From the NCBI RefSeq assembly GCF_002582035.1, contig NZ_NUQE01000026.1, positions 1 to 64,000 on the forward strand: DNA of 64,000 bases. The letters run 5' to 3'. The position numbers were made by a program, and so were the translations under genes. The stretch comes from Bacillus pseudomycoides (lineage in GTDB: Bacteria > Bacillota > Bacilli > Bacillales > Bacillaceae_G). Positions within the stretch are counted from its first letter, which is position 1. Each line of letters begins with the position of its first letter. The notes beneath the pieces were generated by a model. That model ran no database searches. It was not told the origin of the DNA and was given only the letters and a program-made list of their open reading frames with translations. This document shows positions 42,229 to 52,215 of this stretch, in pieces.

Positions 42229-42390
42229 ATTGGGCGAACCGTAATCGTAACTAAAGCAGCTCAAGGAATTGGATATGCACTTGCAGAAACATTCGTAAAT
42301 AATAGCGACTTTGTTGCGATCTTTGATTTTAATTTGGATGCAGCTAAATAATTAGGAAATGTAAAGGGATATAAGGTCTTGCCACAAAAA
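42229..42390 (+). pseudogene. Short-chain dehydrogenase relic
   Basis: In-frame codons after the MFS stop read GRTVIVTKAAQGIGYALAET then FVNNSDFVAIFDFNLDAAK, a stop, and LGNVKGYKVLPQ. This is the SDR cofactor region TGxxxGIG with the first Gly replaced by Lys. No start codon or catalytic Ser-Tyr-Lys segment remains. Confidence 0.7.
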
Positions 42391-42427
42391 ATAATTGATA
42401 ATTCATTGTATTCAGTACAAATAGCGC

Positions 42428-42453
42428 GTAACTATAATAACGTTTATAGTTAC
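42428..42453. repeat. Small inverted repeat
   Basis: GTAACTATAA and TTATAGTTAC, exact, 6-nt loop, no T tract. Located in the decayed stretch between relics; role unknown. Confidence 0.4.
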
Positions 42454-42588
42454 ATTTGTTAAATGCTTAATTTCTAATAGAAGGTTTCCTGTAAATCAAG
42501 TAGTTGCAAAAATTTTTGTACACATCTGTATTCGGCATCCCCTACTAAAATGTTTCTTTCAAATAAACAGGAAGAAGGAAGTGATAAG

Positions 42589-42860
42589 ATGATTCAATTG
42601 GATACACTCTCTCAATAGACAGCGAATGTAAGCGGCTATGAGGAAGGAAATGAAGAGGCAGATGCTGTTAATATTTACGCTAGTTTCACTAGTCCTTCCC
42701 TTGCTTACCATTTGCAAAAATTAGGAAAGAATGTCATTGTCCTAGAGCAAGCAACGATCGGACACGGTGCCAGCTGTCGTAACAGTCGGATAGTATTTTG
42801 CCAGATTATAAGCCAACAATGCACCAGCTTCCCAATCCAGTAAGTTGGTATGCAAATTAA
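42589..42860 (+). pseudogene. Glycine/D-amino-acid oxidase-like relic
   Basis: ATG 42589 with GAAGGAAGTG upstream reads MIQLDTLSQ, a TAG, then VNIYASFTSPSLAYHLQKLG and KNVIVLEQATIGHGASCRNS. This matches the N-terminal FAD fold of DadA/glycine-oxidase-like proteins (GAGFTGLSLAYHL), with the glycines lost. A frameshift near 42795 leads to LPDYKPTMHQLPNPVSWYAN and a stop. The rest of the gene is absent. Confidence 0.7.
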
Positions 42861-42905
42861 TTTGGCTTAACTTGCTGTATAAACTATTTTTAGGAGGGTG
42901 TGAGA

Positions 42906-44312
42906 ATGGAAATAGCAGGAAATCGTCCCTCGTCGAAGAAAGAAAAAGCAGAAATGATGAATAAGCCAGTAAATGATTCAGCACTGGGAACGAAAAGTAT
43001 TCCGTTACTATATTTACGGTTTGCTTTGGCAGGAATTATGGCGAATGCGATTCTTGGAGTGGTAGCGGTTATTGATGGCTATTTCGTCAGCGGCTTTCAG
43101 GAGCTGGAAATCGAAGGGATCGGAATTGGATTTACGGTCACAGTTATTACCCGTATGCTTGGCGTTCTTTTTGGAATAGGAGTCGGAGCGGTCATTTCAC
43201 TTCGACTTGGAAAAGGGAAAATCGAAGAAGCAAGGAATATTATGGGGCAAACTTTATGGTTTACTCTTTTCTTCTCCATTTTGCTAGCTGTACTTGGAGT
43301 GGTCTTTGATAATCAAATCATGACTTTATTTGGAGCGAGTCAAGATTCACTTCCATATGCGGTAAAATACAGCCGACCATTGTGGGTTGCATTGCCAATC
43401 ACGATTTTGGCGGTTGTACTAAGTATTTTAACCAATATCGATGAAAAACCTGTATTATCAATGAACAGTTGGTTAGTTGCGGCAGTTGTTGCTGGAATTA
43501 CAGAATGGATTCTGGTAACGAAATATGACATGGGAATGATGGGTTCCTCGTGGGCGAATACAATTTCACAATCGATTCCTGTTTTACTCATCTTTTATTT
43601 TTGGTTCGGTAAAACAAAGCTTAAGCCAAAAATAAAAGATATGAAGATTAATCTCAAGGTAATTGGTGAGGTAGCTTGGACAGGCTTTGCATCTTTTTCG
43701 AGTCAGTTCATGATGTTTTTTGCCATTATTTTTTTCAACAACTTACTGCAAAGCTACGGTGGTGGGCTGCACGTTGCTGCTTTCACGATTCAAAACGGTT
43801 ATATTACAAATCTGCTCGCCTTAGTAGCGCTCGGTGGGATGACAGGACTTCAACCAATTATTAGTTATAATTACGGTGCGGGCAATCTTGATCGTGTGAA
43901 ACAAGCAATTAAGGTTGGGCTCATTTTTACTGTTACCTTATTTTTGATTGTGACAGCTTTACTAATCATTTTTGCAGATCCAATTATGTCATTTTTCTCT
44001 GGAGGTAATCCGGATTTACAGAAACTAGGAATCTGGACGACAATCGTATTTAATTGCATGTTTACATTAAATGCCGTTAGCTTGCTTATCGCCGGTTATT
44101 TCGAATCACAAGAGAAAAACTGGTCCGCAACGTTTATTAATGTGAGCAAAATGTTATTTTTTTCATTCCCGTTCATGTTTATTTTCCCAAAATACTGGGG
44201 AGTTGATGGTATTTGGTATTCCGCTCCAGCTGCTGAAATTCCGGGTGTTCTTATTGCGATTTATTTTCTTCGAAAAGAGTTGAAACGTTTAAAGGAAACA
44301 AAAGTAACGTAA
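42906..44312 (+). CDS. MATE family efflux transporter
   Basis: A 468-residue protein with about twelve helices in two MATE repeats. IPLLYLRFALAGIMANAILG and VDGYFVSGFQELEIEGIGIG start repeat one, and GGMTGLQPIISYNYGAGNLD near 306 is the typical MATE loop in repeat two. It exports cationic drugs or metabolites by Na+ or H+ antiport. ATG 42906 is preferred to GTG 42900 because AGGAGGG otherwise overlaps the start. It may be coupled to the amidohydrolase downstream. Confidence 0.9.
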   Translation: MEIAGNRPSSKKEKAEMMNKPVNDSALGTKSIPLLYLRFALAGIMANAILGVVAVIDGYFVSGFQELEIEGIGIGFTVTVITRMLGVLFGIGVGAVISLRLGKGKIEEARNIMGQTLWFTLFFSILLAVLGVVFDNQIMTLFGASQDSLPYAVKYSRPLWVALPITILAVVLSILTNIDEKPVLSMNSWLVAAVVAGITEWILVTKYDMGMMGSSWANTISQSIPVLLIFYFWFGKTKLKPKIKDMKINLKVIGEVAWTGFASFSSQFMMFFAIIFFNNLLQSYGGGLHVAAFTIQNGYITNLLALVALGGMTGLQPIISYNYGAGNLDRVKQAIKVGLIFTVTLFLIVTALLIIFADPIMSFFSGGNPDLQKLGIWTTIVFNCMFTLNAVSLLIAGYFESQEKNWSATFINVSKMLFFSFPFMFIFPKYWGVDGIWYSAPAAEIPGVLIAIYFLRKELKRLKETKVT

Positions 44313-44625
44313 GCATACTGATATCAATTCATCTTTTGAAATTATTTACAAGAAAGAAGGACGATGATAATGTTTTTTGCGAAAAAATTACAGCTGAAGA
44401 AACACAAAGATTAAGTGTGGACTAAATCGTTTTTTTTGGCTAAAGATCTTGTTTATGAATGGGATTGCCCGGAATTTTCGAAAAAATTATACAATGAACC
44501 ATGAAATCAATTTGAAATAACGTAAAATTAGGAGCGGTATCTACTCTTGCGTCATATGCGATTGTTGCTTATTTTACGGAAATAAAATTCAGAATATTAT
44601 TAATTTTAGGAGGTCGCTAATAAAT
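44313..44625. other. Spacer with decayed coding traces
   Basis: A ribosome-site-like GAAGGACG precedes the frame MIMFFAKKLQLKKHKD, and later codons in other frames read LAKDLVYEWDCPEF and KLGAVSTLASYAIVAYFTEI. These look like remains of one or more genes with frameshifts; no family can be named. The amidohydrolase ribosome site AGGAGG is at the right end. Confidence 0.35.
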
Positions 44626-46272
44626 ATGAATCAAAAAGCTGACATTGTTATCTCAAGTAATGCTGTTTTTACAGGTCTTACGGATAAGCCCATCCCTGCT
44701 TATATCGCCATTATTAATAATAAGATTATAGCCATCAGTTCTGAAATTGAAATAGATCCATATATTGGACCGGACACGAAAGTACATCATTATTCCGATC
44801 AACTGATTATGGCTGGCTTTCATGATTTTCACTTGCATATGTTATTTGGAAGTCTTGCAGAAGACAGTGTTTTTCTAGCCGATGCACGCTCAGAAGAAGA
44901 AGCGATAAAAATGGTAACCGATTTTGCTGATTCAAGACCGGAAGATTCATGGATCATTGGTTTTTGTTGGGATTCAAACAATTGGGACAACAAGGGGCTT
45001 CCCAATCGTGCTGCACTCGATCGTGTACTCCCAGAACGTCCTGTTATTCTCTTTCATATGGAAGGACATTATGTCTGGGTAAACAGCAAAGCGCTTGAGA
45101 TTGCGAGTATCAATCGAAATACAGATAATCCGCCCCACGGAATCATTGCAAAAGATGAAAATGGAGAACCAACGGGTATTTTGTATGAGACAGCGAATGC
45201 ACTAGTGTCGAATCATGCATTCAATTTTTCAAGGGAACGCCGTATGAGGATGATGAAAAGATTTCTCGGACAGGCGGCAGCGCTGGGTGTAACTTCGGTT
45301 AACGATTTGTATGGATCGCCTGCTATGGAAGAATTACAGGATTTTGAATTGTTTAGTGATTTGGATAAAAACGGAGAATTAACTGCGCGGATTCATCTTT
45401 CACCTCCCTTGAACGATGATATAGAGCGTGCGAAACAATTGCGTGATACTTATGCATCAGACAAGCTTCGAGTCTCGGGATTGAAACAGTTTGTTGATGG
45501 AGTACTAACTGGTTATACCGCGTATTTAGTTGAACCATATTCAGATAAACCAGAAACCCTTGGGGAAACGGCTGTTTCTCCAGATACGATGAAAAAATGG
45601 ATTGTAGAGGCTGATCGAGAAGGCTTTCAAATCCGTATTCATGCGATTGGTGACGGTGGGATTCGCCTAACCTTGGATGCTTTTGAGGAAGCCCAGAAAA
45701 AAAATGGTAAGCGAGATGCTAGACATTGTGTGGAACATGTGGAGGTTATTCATCCGGATGAAATCGCTCGTTTCCAAAAGCTTGGCGTGATTGCATCGAT
45801 GCAACCAGAACATTTGGCTCTTGGTAAGGAACAACGGATAGCTTATGTTTCACGTATTGGAAAAGAACGTGAGCCCTTTGTTTTTGCAATGAAAACGTTA
45901 AAAGATTCAGGTGCAATGTTGGCTTTTGGTACTGATTATCCAATTGTGCAATTAAATCCGATGCTAGGCATTTACCGTGCGCTAACAAGAATTGGATATG
46001 ATGGATCACCGACAGAGGGATGGAATCCGCAGGAGCGTCTGTCACTATCCGAAGTCTTGAGAAATTATACGTTATCCCCTGCCTATGGATCATTCAGAGA
46101 AAAGGAATTGGGCACACTTGAAGTGGGAAAACTAGCAGATCTTGTTGTGTTAAACAGAAACCTCTTCGAAATTCCAGTTGAAGAAATACGAGATGTTCAA
46201 GTAGTCTTAACGATGGTTGATGGAGCTATCGTTTTTCAAGATAATTCAGCATGCAAGAAGGTCCCTTTATAA
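44626..46272 (+). CDS. Amidohydrolase family protein (YtcJ-like)
   Basis: A 548-residue metal-dependent hydrolase of the amidohydrolase_3 type. [11 protein letters not shown] near residue 63 is the HxH metal motif, [18 protein letters not shown] near 340 contains the second His ligand, [16 protein letters not shown] near 366 the next, and [14 protein letters not shown] near 435 the Asp. YtcJ-like proteins act on amides or carbamates such as N-acyl compounds; the substrate is unknown. AGGAGG lies upstream of the ATG. It follows the MATE gene on the same strand. Confidence 0.88.
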   Translation: MNQKADIVISSNAVFTGLTDKPIPAYIAIINNKIIAISSEIEIDPYIGPDTKVHHYSDQLIMAGFHDFHLHMLFGSLAEDSVFLADARSEEEAIKMVTDFADSRPEDSWIIGFCWDSNNWDNKGLPNRAALDRVLPERPVILFHMEGHYVWVNSKALEIASINRNTDNPPHGIIAKDENGEPTGILYETANALVSNHAFNFSRERRMRMMKRFLGQAAALGVTSVNDLYGSPAMEELQDFELFSDLDKNGELTARIHLSPPLNDDIERAKQLRDTYASDKLRVSGLKQFVDGVLTGYTAYLVEPYSDKPETLGETAVSPDTMKKWIVEADREGFQIRIHAIGDGGIRLTLDAFEEAQKKNGKRDARHCVEHVEVIHPDEIARFQKLGVIASMQPEHLALGKEQRIAYVSRIGKEREPFVFAMKTLKDSGAMLAFGTDYPIVQLNPMLGIYRALTRIGYDGSPTEGWNPQERLSLSEVLRNYTLSPAYGSFREKELGTLEVGKLADLVVLNRNLFEIPVEEIRDVQVVLTMVDGAIVFQDNSACKKVPL

Positions 46273-46282
46273 AGAAAAAACG

Positions 46283-46306
46283 AAAAAGGAACATTCGTTC
46301 CTTTTT
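46283..46306 (+). terminator. Terminator of the amidohydrolase gene
   Basis: AAAAAGGAAC with GTTCCTTTTT, 4-nt loop, T tract. Confidence 0.8.
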
Positions 46307-46417
46307 TTGTTTAACAAATCCTACATTTTTAGCTAATTGCTCTAAAGCATCAGGTGACATATATCGTTGCAACTCTTTAGAAAACAATTCTAGTTCATCA
46401 AAAATCGATAAGTTCAT
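46289..46417 (-). pseudogene. IS231-like transposase N-terminal relic 1
   Basis: Minus-strand codons from ATG 46417 read [20 protein letters not shown] then [18 protein letters not shown]. This is the characteristic start of IS231 (IS4-family) transposases of the B. cereus group. The rest of the roughly 480-residue protein is missing. AAAGGATGGCG upstream resembles the normal leader. Confidence 0.65.
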
Positions 46418-46662
46418 ATCAAAAACGCCATCCTTTCCTATAATTCCACAGAAAGAATAGCGTATTTTTTCATTTTAGGGGATTTTTGTTTTATTAGCTT
46501 GATAGCGATGTGGCGGGATCCCTGTAAGAAGATATCAAAAATTCAATATCATATGTTTTCCCTTCAACAGTCCATCCGCCTTTATATTTGTTTTATCTGT
46601 ATTAGAAATACGATTCATATAAACTATTCCCATATCCATAGTTTTCACTGCAGTATCTATAA

Positions 46663-46856
46663 TTACACTTTTTTAATTACTAATTGATCGGGACTGGAGA
46701 CCGCCTTCGGTTTATCACCCACAAATGACGTCCACGCTCTAATCTCATAACCTTCTGCTAATAAAATCTCTCCTTCCGGAAGAATTGATGGGAAATTTTA
46801 AAAACTTTATTATGGATTTCATAGATGACACTAACGATTTGATTCCTATACATCGG
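46663..46856 (-). pseudogene. Hot-dog thioesterase relic
   Basis: Minus-strand codons read YEIHNKVFKISHQFFRKE, then after a -1 shift LAEGYEIRAWTSFVGDKPKA and VSSPDQLVIKKV. They align with the C-terminal third of the intact thioesterase at 35062 (VFKISHMFLKDEKMVAEGYE then IRAWTSF). The N-terminal catalytic part is lost. Confidence 0.72.
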
Positions 46857-46869
46857 TACCCATCCTAAC

Positions 46870-48162
46870 TTAAGATAATTTGCTTATTTTACTGTCTCTT
46901 TGATCTAATACTCTTCTCGATTTCATCTCAAAACGAGGAAGTGTGCCATATTCAACCGATTCAACCTCGATTCGAAGCCCGATTCTCTCCCGCAAACGAA
47001 CTTTTAAGTCGCTAACAACATCTGCTATCGCCTCAATCTGCACCTTCACCTGATTCATTTCTTCCAACGTATAGTAAATAATTCGAAATTCAGAAACCTG
47101 CGGGAACTCGCGGACGATCGCTTCAATAGATTGCGGGAAGATGTTGACGCCTCTGACGATGACCATATCATCCGCACGCCCGATGATTCCGCCTTCGAAA
47201 AAATAGTAGGGGTTGCCGCAAGCACATGACTTATTATTCTTTCTTACCATATCCCCTGTCCGATAGCGGATCAACGGAAAACCATAGCGACCGAGATTCG
47301 TCAGAACCAGTTCGCCACACTCCCCGTCCTCAACCGGTTCCAAGGTATCCGGATCGATGACTTCTGCCAAAAATTGTGATTCATTTACATGGATTCCGTT
47401 TTGCTGTGAGCACGAATATCCATAAGCACCCATTTCCGTCATTCCCACATGGTCATATAGCTCGGCATTCCATAGACTTTCAATCTGACTACGAACGGAT
47501 GGGATCGATCCACCCGGTTCACCGGCTGTAATGATCGTATGAACATGGGAGCTTTTAATGTCAAAGCCGTGCTGCTCAGCTACCTCTGCAAGATGAATGG
47601 CATAGCTTGGTGTGCACAACAGTATGTTAGCCTTATTTTCCAAAATACTGTACAGCCTCTCTGTGGACGATTGGCCTCCCCCCGGAATCACCAAGGCTCC
47701 TGCTTTTTTAGCGGCCTCATAGGCCGCCCAGAAACCGATAAATGGTCCAAAGGAAAATGCCAGAAACAATCGATCGCGGCTCATTACTCCGGCCGATTTT
47801 AATACTTCCAGCCAGCAATCCTGCCACCAGTCCCAGCTTTCCTTAGTATCCAATACTTTAAGGGGCCTACCGGATGTGCCTGACGTCTGGTGATAACGAA
47901 TATAACTGGATTCCGGATAAGAATGATTGCGACCAAAAGGATCATTCTGAATTTGATCTTCAGCCAGCTCTTTTTTTGTCGTTAATGGGATTTTGTACAT
48001 GTCTTCCTGGATTCGTATGGGTAAGAATACATCTTTTAACTTCTCTTTGTAGAACCCATTGCACTGGGATGCAAAAACAAGAAGCTGATTTAATTTCTGC
48101 AGTTGATACTGTGCTAAATCGACTTCATTTTCATGAATTCGATACACTGCTTCCTTTTCCAT
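46870..48162 (-). CDS. PaaK-like aromatic acyl-CoA ligase 2
   Basis: A 430-residue phenylacetate-CoA-ligase family enzyme: P-loop YHQTSGTSGRPLKVLD near 80, CTPSYAIHLAEVAEQHG near 172, HVGMTEMGAYGYSCSQQ near 233, LIRYRTGDM near 302, CACGNP near 318 and VRGVNIFPQS near 343. ATG 48162 is used because GAGGAGG lies 7-10 nt upstream. Its Thr replaces Ser in the P-loop and the sequence differs widely from ligase 1, so the substrate probably differs. Its neighbours on both sides are relics (thioesterase, gentisate dioxygenase-like); it is the survivor of a second aromatic operon. The 60 bases 47161-47220 are 32/60 G+C. Confidence 0.85.
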   Translation of the reverse strand: MEKEAVYRIHENEVDLAQYQLQKLNQLLVFASQCNGFYKEKLKDVFLPIRIQEDMYKIPLTTKKELAEDQIQNDPFGRNHSYPESSYIRYHQTSGTSGRPLKVLDTKESWDWWQDCWLEVLKSAGVMSRDRLFLAFSFGPFIGFWAAYEAAKKAGALVIPGGGQSSTERLYSILENKANILLCTPSYAIHLAEVAEQHGFDIKSSHVHTIITAGEPGGSIPSVRSQIESLWNAELYDHVGMTEMGAYGYSCSQQNGIHVNESQFLAEVIDPDTLEPVEDGECGELVLTNLGRYGFPLIRYRTGDMVRKNNKSCACGNPYYFFEGGIIGRADDMVIVRGVNIFPQSIEAIVREFPQVSEFRIIYYTLEEMNQVKVQIEAIADVVSDLKVRLRERIGLRIEVESVEYGTLPRFEMKSRRVLDQRDSKISKLS

Positions 48163-48187
48163 ATATTCCGTCCTCCTCAATAGCTTA

Positions 48188-48201
48188 AGTAAGCGCAAAC
48201 A
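48188..48201. promoter_or_regulatory. cre-like site before ligase 2
   Basis: AGTAAGCGCAAACA matches the cre consensus at 12 of 14 positions, 26 bp upstream of the start. Confidence 0.25.
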
Positions 48202-48288
48202 TATTAGAAATATAAAAGTAAGTTTCAACTTGTAAATAGTGTTAAAGCAACTTAAAGCAAGACCAACCAAAGGCTGCTTCCTACTTAA

Positions 48289-48381
48289 CTACGGCAATAA
48301 CCGAATAAACTCATCCCAGATTTCCTGGTTTCCGTTATTTTCCGAATAGATTGCTTCCTGTTGAACTTCGAATTTCCGCAT
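48289..48381 (-). pseudogene. Gentisate dioxygenase-like C-terminal relic
   Basis: Minus-strand codons MRKFEVQQEAIYSENNGNQE then IWDEFIRLLP and a stop align with the last 30 residues of the gentisate dioxygenase at 30275 (MEKFDLEQEKPYESNNGYQE then VTGEFKPIVLV). The preceding codons are degraded and the cupin domains are absent. Confidence 0.7.
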
Positions 48382-48778
48382 AATCTACAAGTTGACAATA
48401 GTCGAAATATTAATAATATTTCTAAAATAAATATAAACTAGTTTTCATTTTGTATATAAGATTGAATTTCTTCTATGTGGAACAATTGAAACTATTTTAT
48501 AGAATTGTAACGCAACCAAAGCACTTCTCATCGTTCTTGTCTTGTACTGAATCCACAGCCATCATTCACTACCATTCCTAATCTTATAAAAATGGTCATA
48601 CGGGCTGGGAATGAAATTTCTAAACAATTAGAACTGAATGAGAATGGGATAAGAAGATAAGGAATTGGCATCTAGGTTAGTTGTGATTCACGTTGTCGCC
48701 AAGAATTAACTACAACGCTGAGTAAGAAAAATTGTGGCTGCTTTTTGATTTAACTGTGCGCATAAAAAAAGGATGGCC
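48382..48778. other. Non-coding stretch
   Basis: No supported gene. AT-rich remains lie between the dioxygenase relic and an IS231 relic. Confidence 0.35.
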
Positions 48779-48901
48779 CTAGCACTTTCGGTTTCTTCTC
48801 ATACTTCCTGTTCTAATAACAATCTGGTTAAGAGCAGCAGGCGACATGTATCGTCGTAATTCTTTAGCAAATAAAAAGAAATCATAGTTTTTTTCAATCA
48901 T
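48779..48901 (-). pseudogene. IS231-like transposase N-terminal relic 2
   Basis: Minus-strand codons MIEKNYDFFLFAKELRRYMS then PAALNQIVIRTGS resemble relic 1 and IS231 transposases (ELxRYMSPxALxQ). It stops after 40 codons. An AAAGGATGATGCG leader is upstream, as in relic 1. Confidence 0.55.
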
Positions 48902-49053
48902 TCATAAAAAAAGCGCATCATCCTTTCTATAATTAATATAAAAAAAGGATAACGCGCTTTTATAGGCAAATTTTTTAAACTTACTGTAATTGTAAACTTT
49001 ATTTTTGGGTCCTGCCGTATGCCCAGCATGAACCTTTTGTCACTTAGTTTCAT

Positions 49054-49797
49054 TTACTCTGTCTCGTCTACTTCACCTGCTAAAAATCCATCCACAAATT
49101 CTCCAATTGTTTCATGAAACGCATAATCAAAATACGATTCTTGCCCTGTTTGCTCGTCATTAATAAGGATTGTCGTTGCCCCTATCTCTCGTTTTGCTAT
49201 TTGTGGGAATGACGCTACAGGCTGTACTTTTAACGACGTTCCCATTACAAGTAATACATCCGTTTCATACAATCGTTCAACAGCTGTTTGAAATTGAGGC
49301 AATGTGTCTCCATATAACACAACGTCAGGATTTAAAATGAAATTACACTTCTCACAGCGCGGCACTTCATGTTCAATCAGATATTGCAAGTTATACTTCA
49401 TACGACACTTCGGACAATGAGCAGATTGCAGTGTACCATGTAAATCAATGACACGTTTACTCCCGCCTAGTTGATGAAGCCCATCAATATTTTGTGTTAA
49501 AACAACAATATCTTTTCCGCTTTCTTCTAACTGCGCAACAAACGTATGTCCTTTGTTCGGTTTATATTGATGAAATGTTTCGATTTGAAAGATTGCTTTA
49601 TAATGTTTCCAAAAATCTTTCGGGTTTCGATTATAATATCCTCTTGATAAATACATTTCTACATTTGCATCCGCGTACAAACCGTTCGCTGATCGAAAGT
49701 CTGGAATCCCACTCTCTGTACTTGCACCTGCCCCAGTCAACACCGTAATCTTCTTAGCATTGTCAATGATAGAACGCACTTCTCCATAATGCTGCAC
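49054..49797 (-). CDS. Sir2 family NAD-dependent protein deacetylase
   Basis: A 247-residue sirtuin: GAGASTESGIPDFR near residue 22, TQNIDGLH near 102, catalytic His in LHGTL near 120, zinc Cys pairs CPKC near 129 and CEKC near 148, and GTSLKVQPV near 189. It removes acyl groups from lysines using NAD. GTG 49797 fits AGAGGTGA upstream better than the farther ATGs. It lies 69 bp after pcp with no terminator between, so it may be the last gene of the 5-oxoproline operon. Confidence 0.93.
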   Translation of the reverse strand: MQHYGEVRSIIDNAKKITVLTGAGASTESGIPDFRSANGLYADANVEMYLSRGYYNRNPKDFWKHYKAIFQIETFHQYKPNKGHTFVAQLEESGKDIVVLTQNIDGLHQLGGSKRVIDLHGTLQSAHCPKCRMKYNLQYLIEHEVPRCEKCNFILNPDVVLYGDTLPQFQTAVERLYETDVLLVMGTSLKVQPVASFPQIAKREIGATTILINDEQTGQESYFDYAFHETIGEFVDGFLAGEVDETE

Positions 49798-49866
49798 AAC
49801 ATTCACCTCTATGTATATTTCTTCTTTCATTATAACAGGCATATGCAACAACATAGAAATTTTTCC

Positions 49867-50514
49867 TTAATGCGTTGTACCTTCTGCTACTACTATATCT
49901 ATTTCTACTTCCAAAGCTGTTTGTATTAAAAGCTCTATTCCCTTTGTAATGTTAGAAAGTGACATGCTCGGTTGCCCAGGATATGCACTCGCCTGTTCTG
50001 GTAAAAACGGAATATGTACAAAACCACCAGAAATACGATCTTTCTGCTTTGCTAATATGTGCATAAGTCCGTAAAAAAGATGATTGCAGACAAACGTCCC
50101 TGCTGTTTGCGAAACAGATGCTGGAATTCCCCCTTCACGAAGTTGCTTCACAATCGCTTTTATAGGCAGTGTTGACCAATACGCCACTGGGCCATCCTCA
50201 ATCACTGGTATATCAATCGGCTGATTTCCTTTATTATCAGGAATTCTTGCATCATCTACATTGATTGCAACGCGCTCAACTGTAATGTCGGAACGCCCTC
50301 CTGCTTGTCCAACACACACGACAAGAGCTGGCTCTACTTCATCAATATAAGATTCTAGCATTTGTAAGGATGTATGAAAAACCGTAGGAATTTGTTTACT
50401 AACGATTGTATATTCTCCTATTCTTTTTTGATCAAGTTGTTTAGCAACTTCCCAAGCAGGATTGATTTTTTCTCCTCCAAATGGTTCAAATCCTGTTAGT
50501 AAAATTTTTTTCAT
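49867..50514 (-). CDS. pcp: Pyrrolidone-carboxylate peptidase
   Basis: A 215-residue cysteine peptidase releasing N-terminal pyroglutamate from peptides: [38 protein letters not shown] with the catalytic Glu, [13 protein letters not shown] with Cys near 142 and [11 protein letters not shown] with His near 166. ATG 50514 follows GGAGGTG. It belongs to the operon for 5-oxoproline use and makes the substrate for the PxpABC enzyme. Confidence 0.94.
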   Translation of the reverse strand: MKKILLTGFEPFGGEKINPAWEVAKQLDQKRIGEYTIVSKQIPTVFHTSLQMLESYIDEVEPALVVCVGQAGGRSDITVERVAINVDDARIPDNKGNQPIDIPVIEDGPVAYWSTLPIKAIVKQLREGGIPASVSQTAGTFVCNHLFYGLMHILAKQKDRISGGFVHIPFLPEQASAYPGQPSMSLSNITKGIELLIQTALEVEIDIVVAEGTTH

Positions 50515-50528
50515 CAATCCCACCTCCT

Positions 50529-51491
50529 TTAAAATCGATATACAAGTGCGTACATAACAAGCATATTAATTACAAAAATTGCGATAGCAACCGGCGCTTG
50601 CGCTTTTATAACAGCATTTTTATCTTTAAGCTCTAATAACATTGCCGGAACAATGTTAAAGTTAGCAGCCATCGGTGTTAACAATGTTCCGCAATAACCA
50701 GCAAACATACCAAGTGCTGCCATAATTGCTGGATTTCCGCCGTGCATTTGAACAATAAGCGGTAATCCAATCCCACCTGTAATTACAGCAAAAGCCGCGA
50801 ACGCATTTCCCATTACCATTGTAAATAACATCATTCCTAAGCAATATGCCATGACAGCCACGAATGGATATTCAGTCGGCAATACTTGTCCAACTAAATC
50901 CGCCACTACTTGTCCAACTCCAGATTTAGCAAATATACCGCCAAGAGCAGCAAGCATTTGTGGTAAAATAACGGCCCATCCGACTGCTTGCAGTAAACGG
51001 CTTCCTTCTTGAACTGGTTCTGTCACTTTTGCTTTTGTAATGGCCATCGCAAAAGCAAAGGCAACTAATGCACCTAATGCGAGTGCAATTAGTGTTACTT
51101 TTTCAGGATCCACAATAAATATATTGCCAATCTTCAGTTTCCCAAGAGTGAGCGTTCCGATAATAGTAAACAAAGGGATTAATATAGCTGGTATGAAAAT
51201 TTTATTGCCTAATTTTGCTGCATGTTTTACGCGCTCTTCTGCTGGTGCTTCTTGTTCATTTGATTTTGTTACTTTGTTCAATGATGCTAAAATAACCATA
51301 ACTAAAACGATACAACCGACATAAAACGAAGGTATGATATTTCCAAATAAAAATGTAATGGCAAACAACGCCCAAAACAAACTAGAACCAAAACGATTCG
51401 GATGTTGACGATCAAAAGCAACACGAATTGCAATAAATGCAACAATAATACCAAGCAGATAATAAATTGTGTCCAGTGTAATTAATTTCAC
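50529..51491 (-). CDS. DUF979 membrane protein
   Basis: A 320-residue protein with about nine hydrophobic segments, including [20 protein letters not shown] and [23 protein letters not shown]979 is usually encoded with DUF969 and Pxp/Pcp genes and is thought to form a two-component carrier for 5-oxoproline or a related compound; transport has not been read from sequence. It starts one base after the DUF969 stop. Confidence 0.88.
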   Translation of the reverse strand: MKLITLDTIYYLLGIIVAFIAIRVAFDRQHPNRFGSSLFWALFAITFLFGNIIPSFYVGCIVLVMVILASLNKVTKSNEQEAPAEERVKHAAKLGNKIFIPAILIPLFTIIGTLTLGKLKIGNIFIVDPEKVTLIALALGALVAFAFAMAITKAKVTEPVQEGSRLLQAVGWAVILPQMLAALGGIFAKSGVGQVVADLVGQVLPTEYPFVAVMAYCLGMMLFTMVMGNAFAAFAVITGGIGLPLIVQMHGGNPAIMAALGMFAGYCGTLLTPMAANFNIVPAMLLELKDKNAVIKAQAPVAIAIFVINMLVMYALVYRF

Positions 51492-51492
51492 G

Positions 51493-52188
51493 CTACATCG
51501 CCTCCTTATCTTGATTCGCTTCTTGTTTCATGACGTCGTCTATATGTTTATCAATTTGACGAAAACGAATCCAACTTACAATAAATGCAGAAATTGCTGT
51601 TGGAATCCCCCAAAGTGCCATATCCCACACACCAACATGCATACCGACAGAATCAAAAAATCCTTTCATTAATAAAATAGCTCCTGTTGCAATAAAAATA
51701 TCTTCGCCAAAAAACCATGCTGTATTTTCTGCAGCCGCCGCGTATGCTTTAATTTTTTCTCTTAATTTCTCTGGAAGTTTTCCATAACGAGCGTGCGCTG
51801 CCCCTTCCGCCATTGGTGCAACAAGTGGTCTTACTGCTTGCGCATGTCCTCCAATGTTAAGTCCAATCGCTGCAGTTGCTTCACGAATGGTAAAATAAGA
51901 GAGAAGAACACGTCCCGTCGTTGCTCCTTTTGATTTTGTAATAAGCGCTTCCGCTCGTTCTTTCAATCCGTAACGCTCTAAAATGCCAATAACTGGAAGT
52001 GTTAATAAAATAGGCATAGACATATATCGATTTTCTATAAAGAATTTTCCAAATAGGCTCATCACTTCATGAAATGACATACCGGATACCATCCCTGTTA
52101 CAATTCCAGCTACCATCACAACTAACAATGTATTAAGTCGAAATAAAAAACCAACTGCTACAATTAAAATTCCAATCAATTTAATCAT
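51493..52188 (-). CDS. DUF969 membrane protein
   Basis: A 231-residue protein with about five or six hydrophobic segments. LIGILIVAVGFLFRLNTLLV and TLPVIGILERYGLKERAE are recognisable, with the conserved IGGHAQAVRPLVAPMAEGAA near 115. It is the partner of DUF979, lying 27 bp after pxpA and before it on the same strand. Confidence 0.88.
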   Translation of the reverse strand: MIKLIGILIVAVGFLFRLNTLLVVMVAGIVTGMVSGMSFHEVMSLFGKFFIENRYMSMPILLTLPVIGILERYGLKERAEALITKSKGATTGRVLLSYFTIREATAAIGLNIGGHAQAVRPLVAPMAEGAAHARYGKLPEKLREKIKAYAAAAENTAWFFGEDIFIATGAILLMKGFFDSVGMHVGVWDMALWGIPTAISAFIVSWIRFRQIDKHIDDVMKQEANQDKEAM

Positions 52189-52215
52189 ATATACCCCCCC
52201 AACTTTTTTTACGTA

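Noticed and set aside
50662-50844. Second minus-strand frame within the DUF979 gene
   Set aside because: Shifted-frame shadow of the DUF979 coding sequence; no ribosome site.
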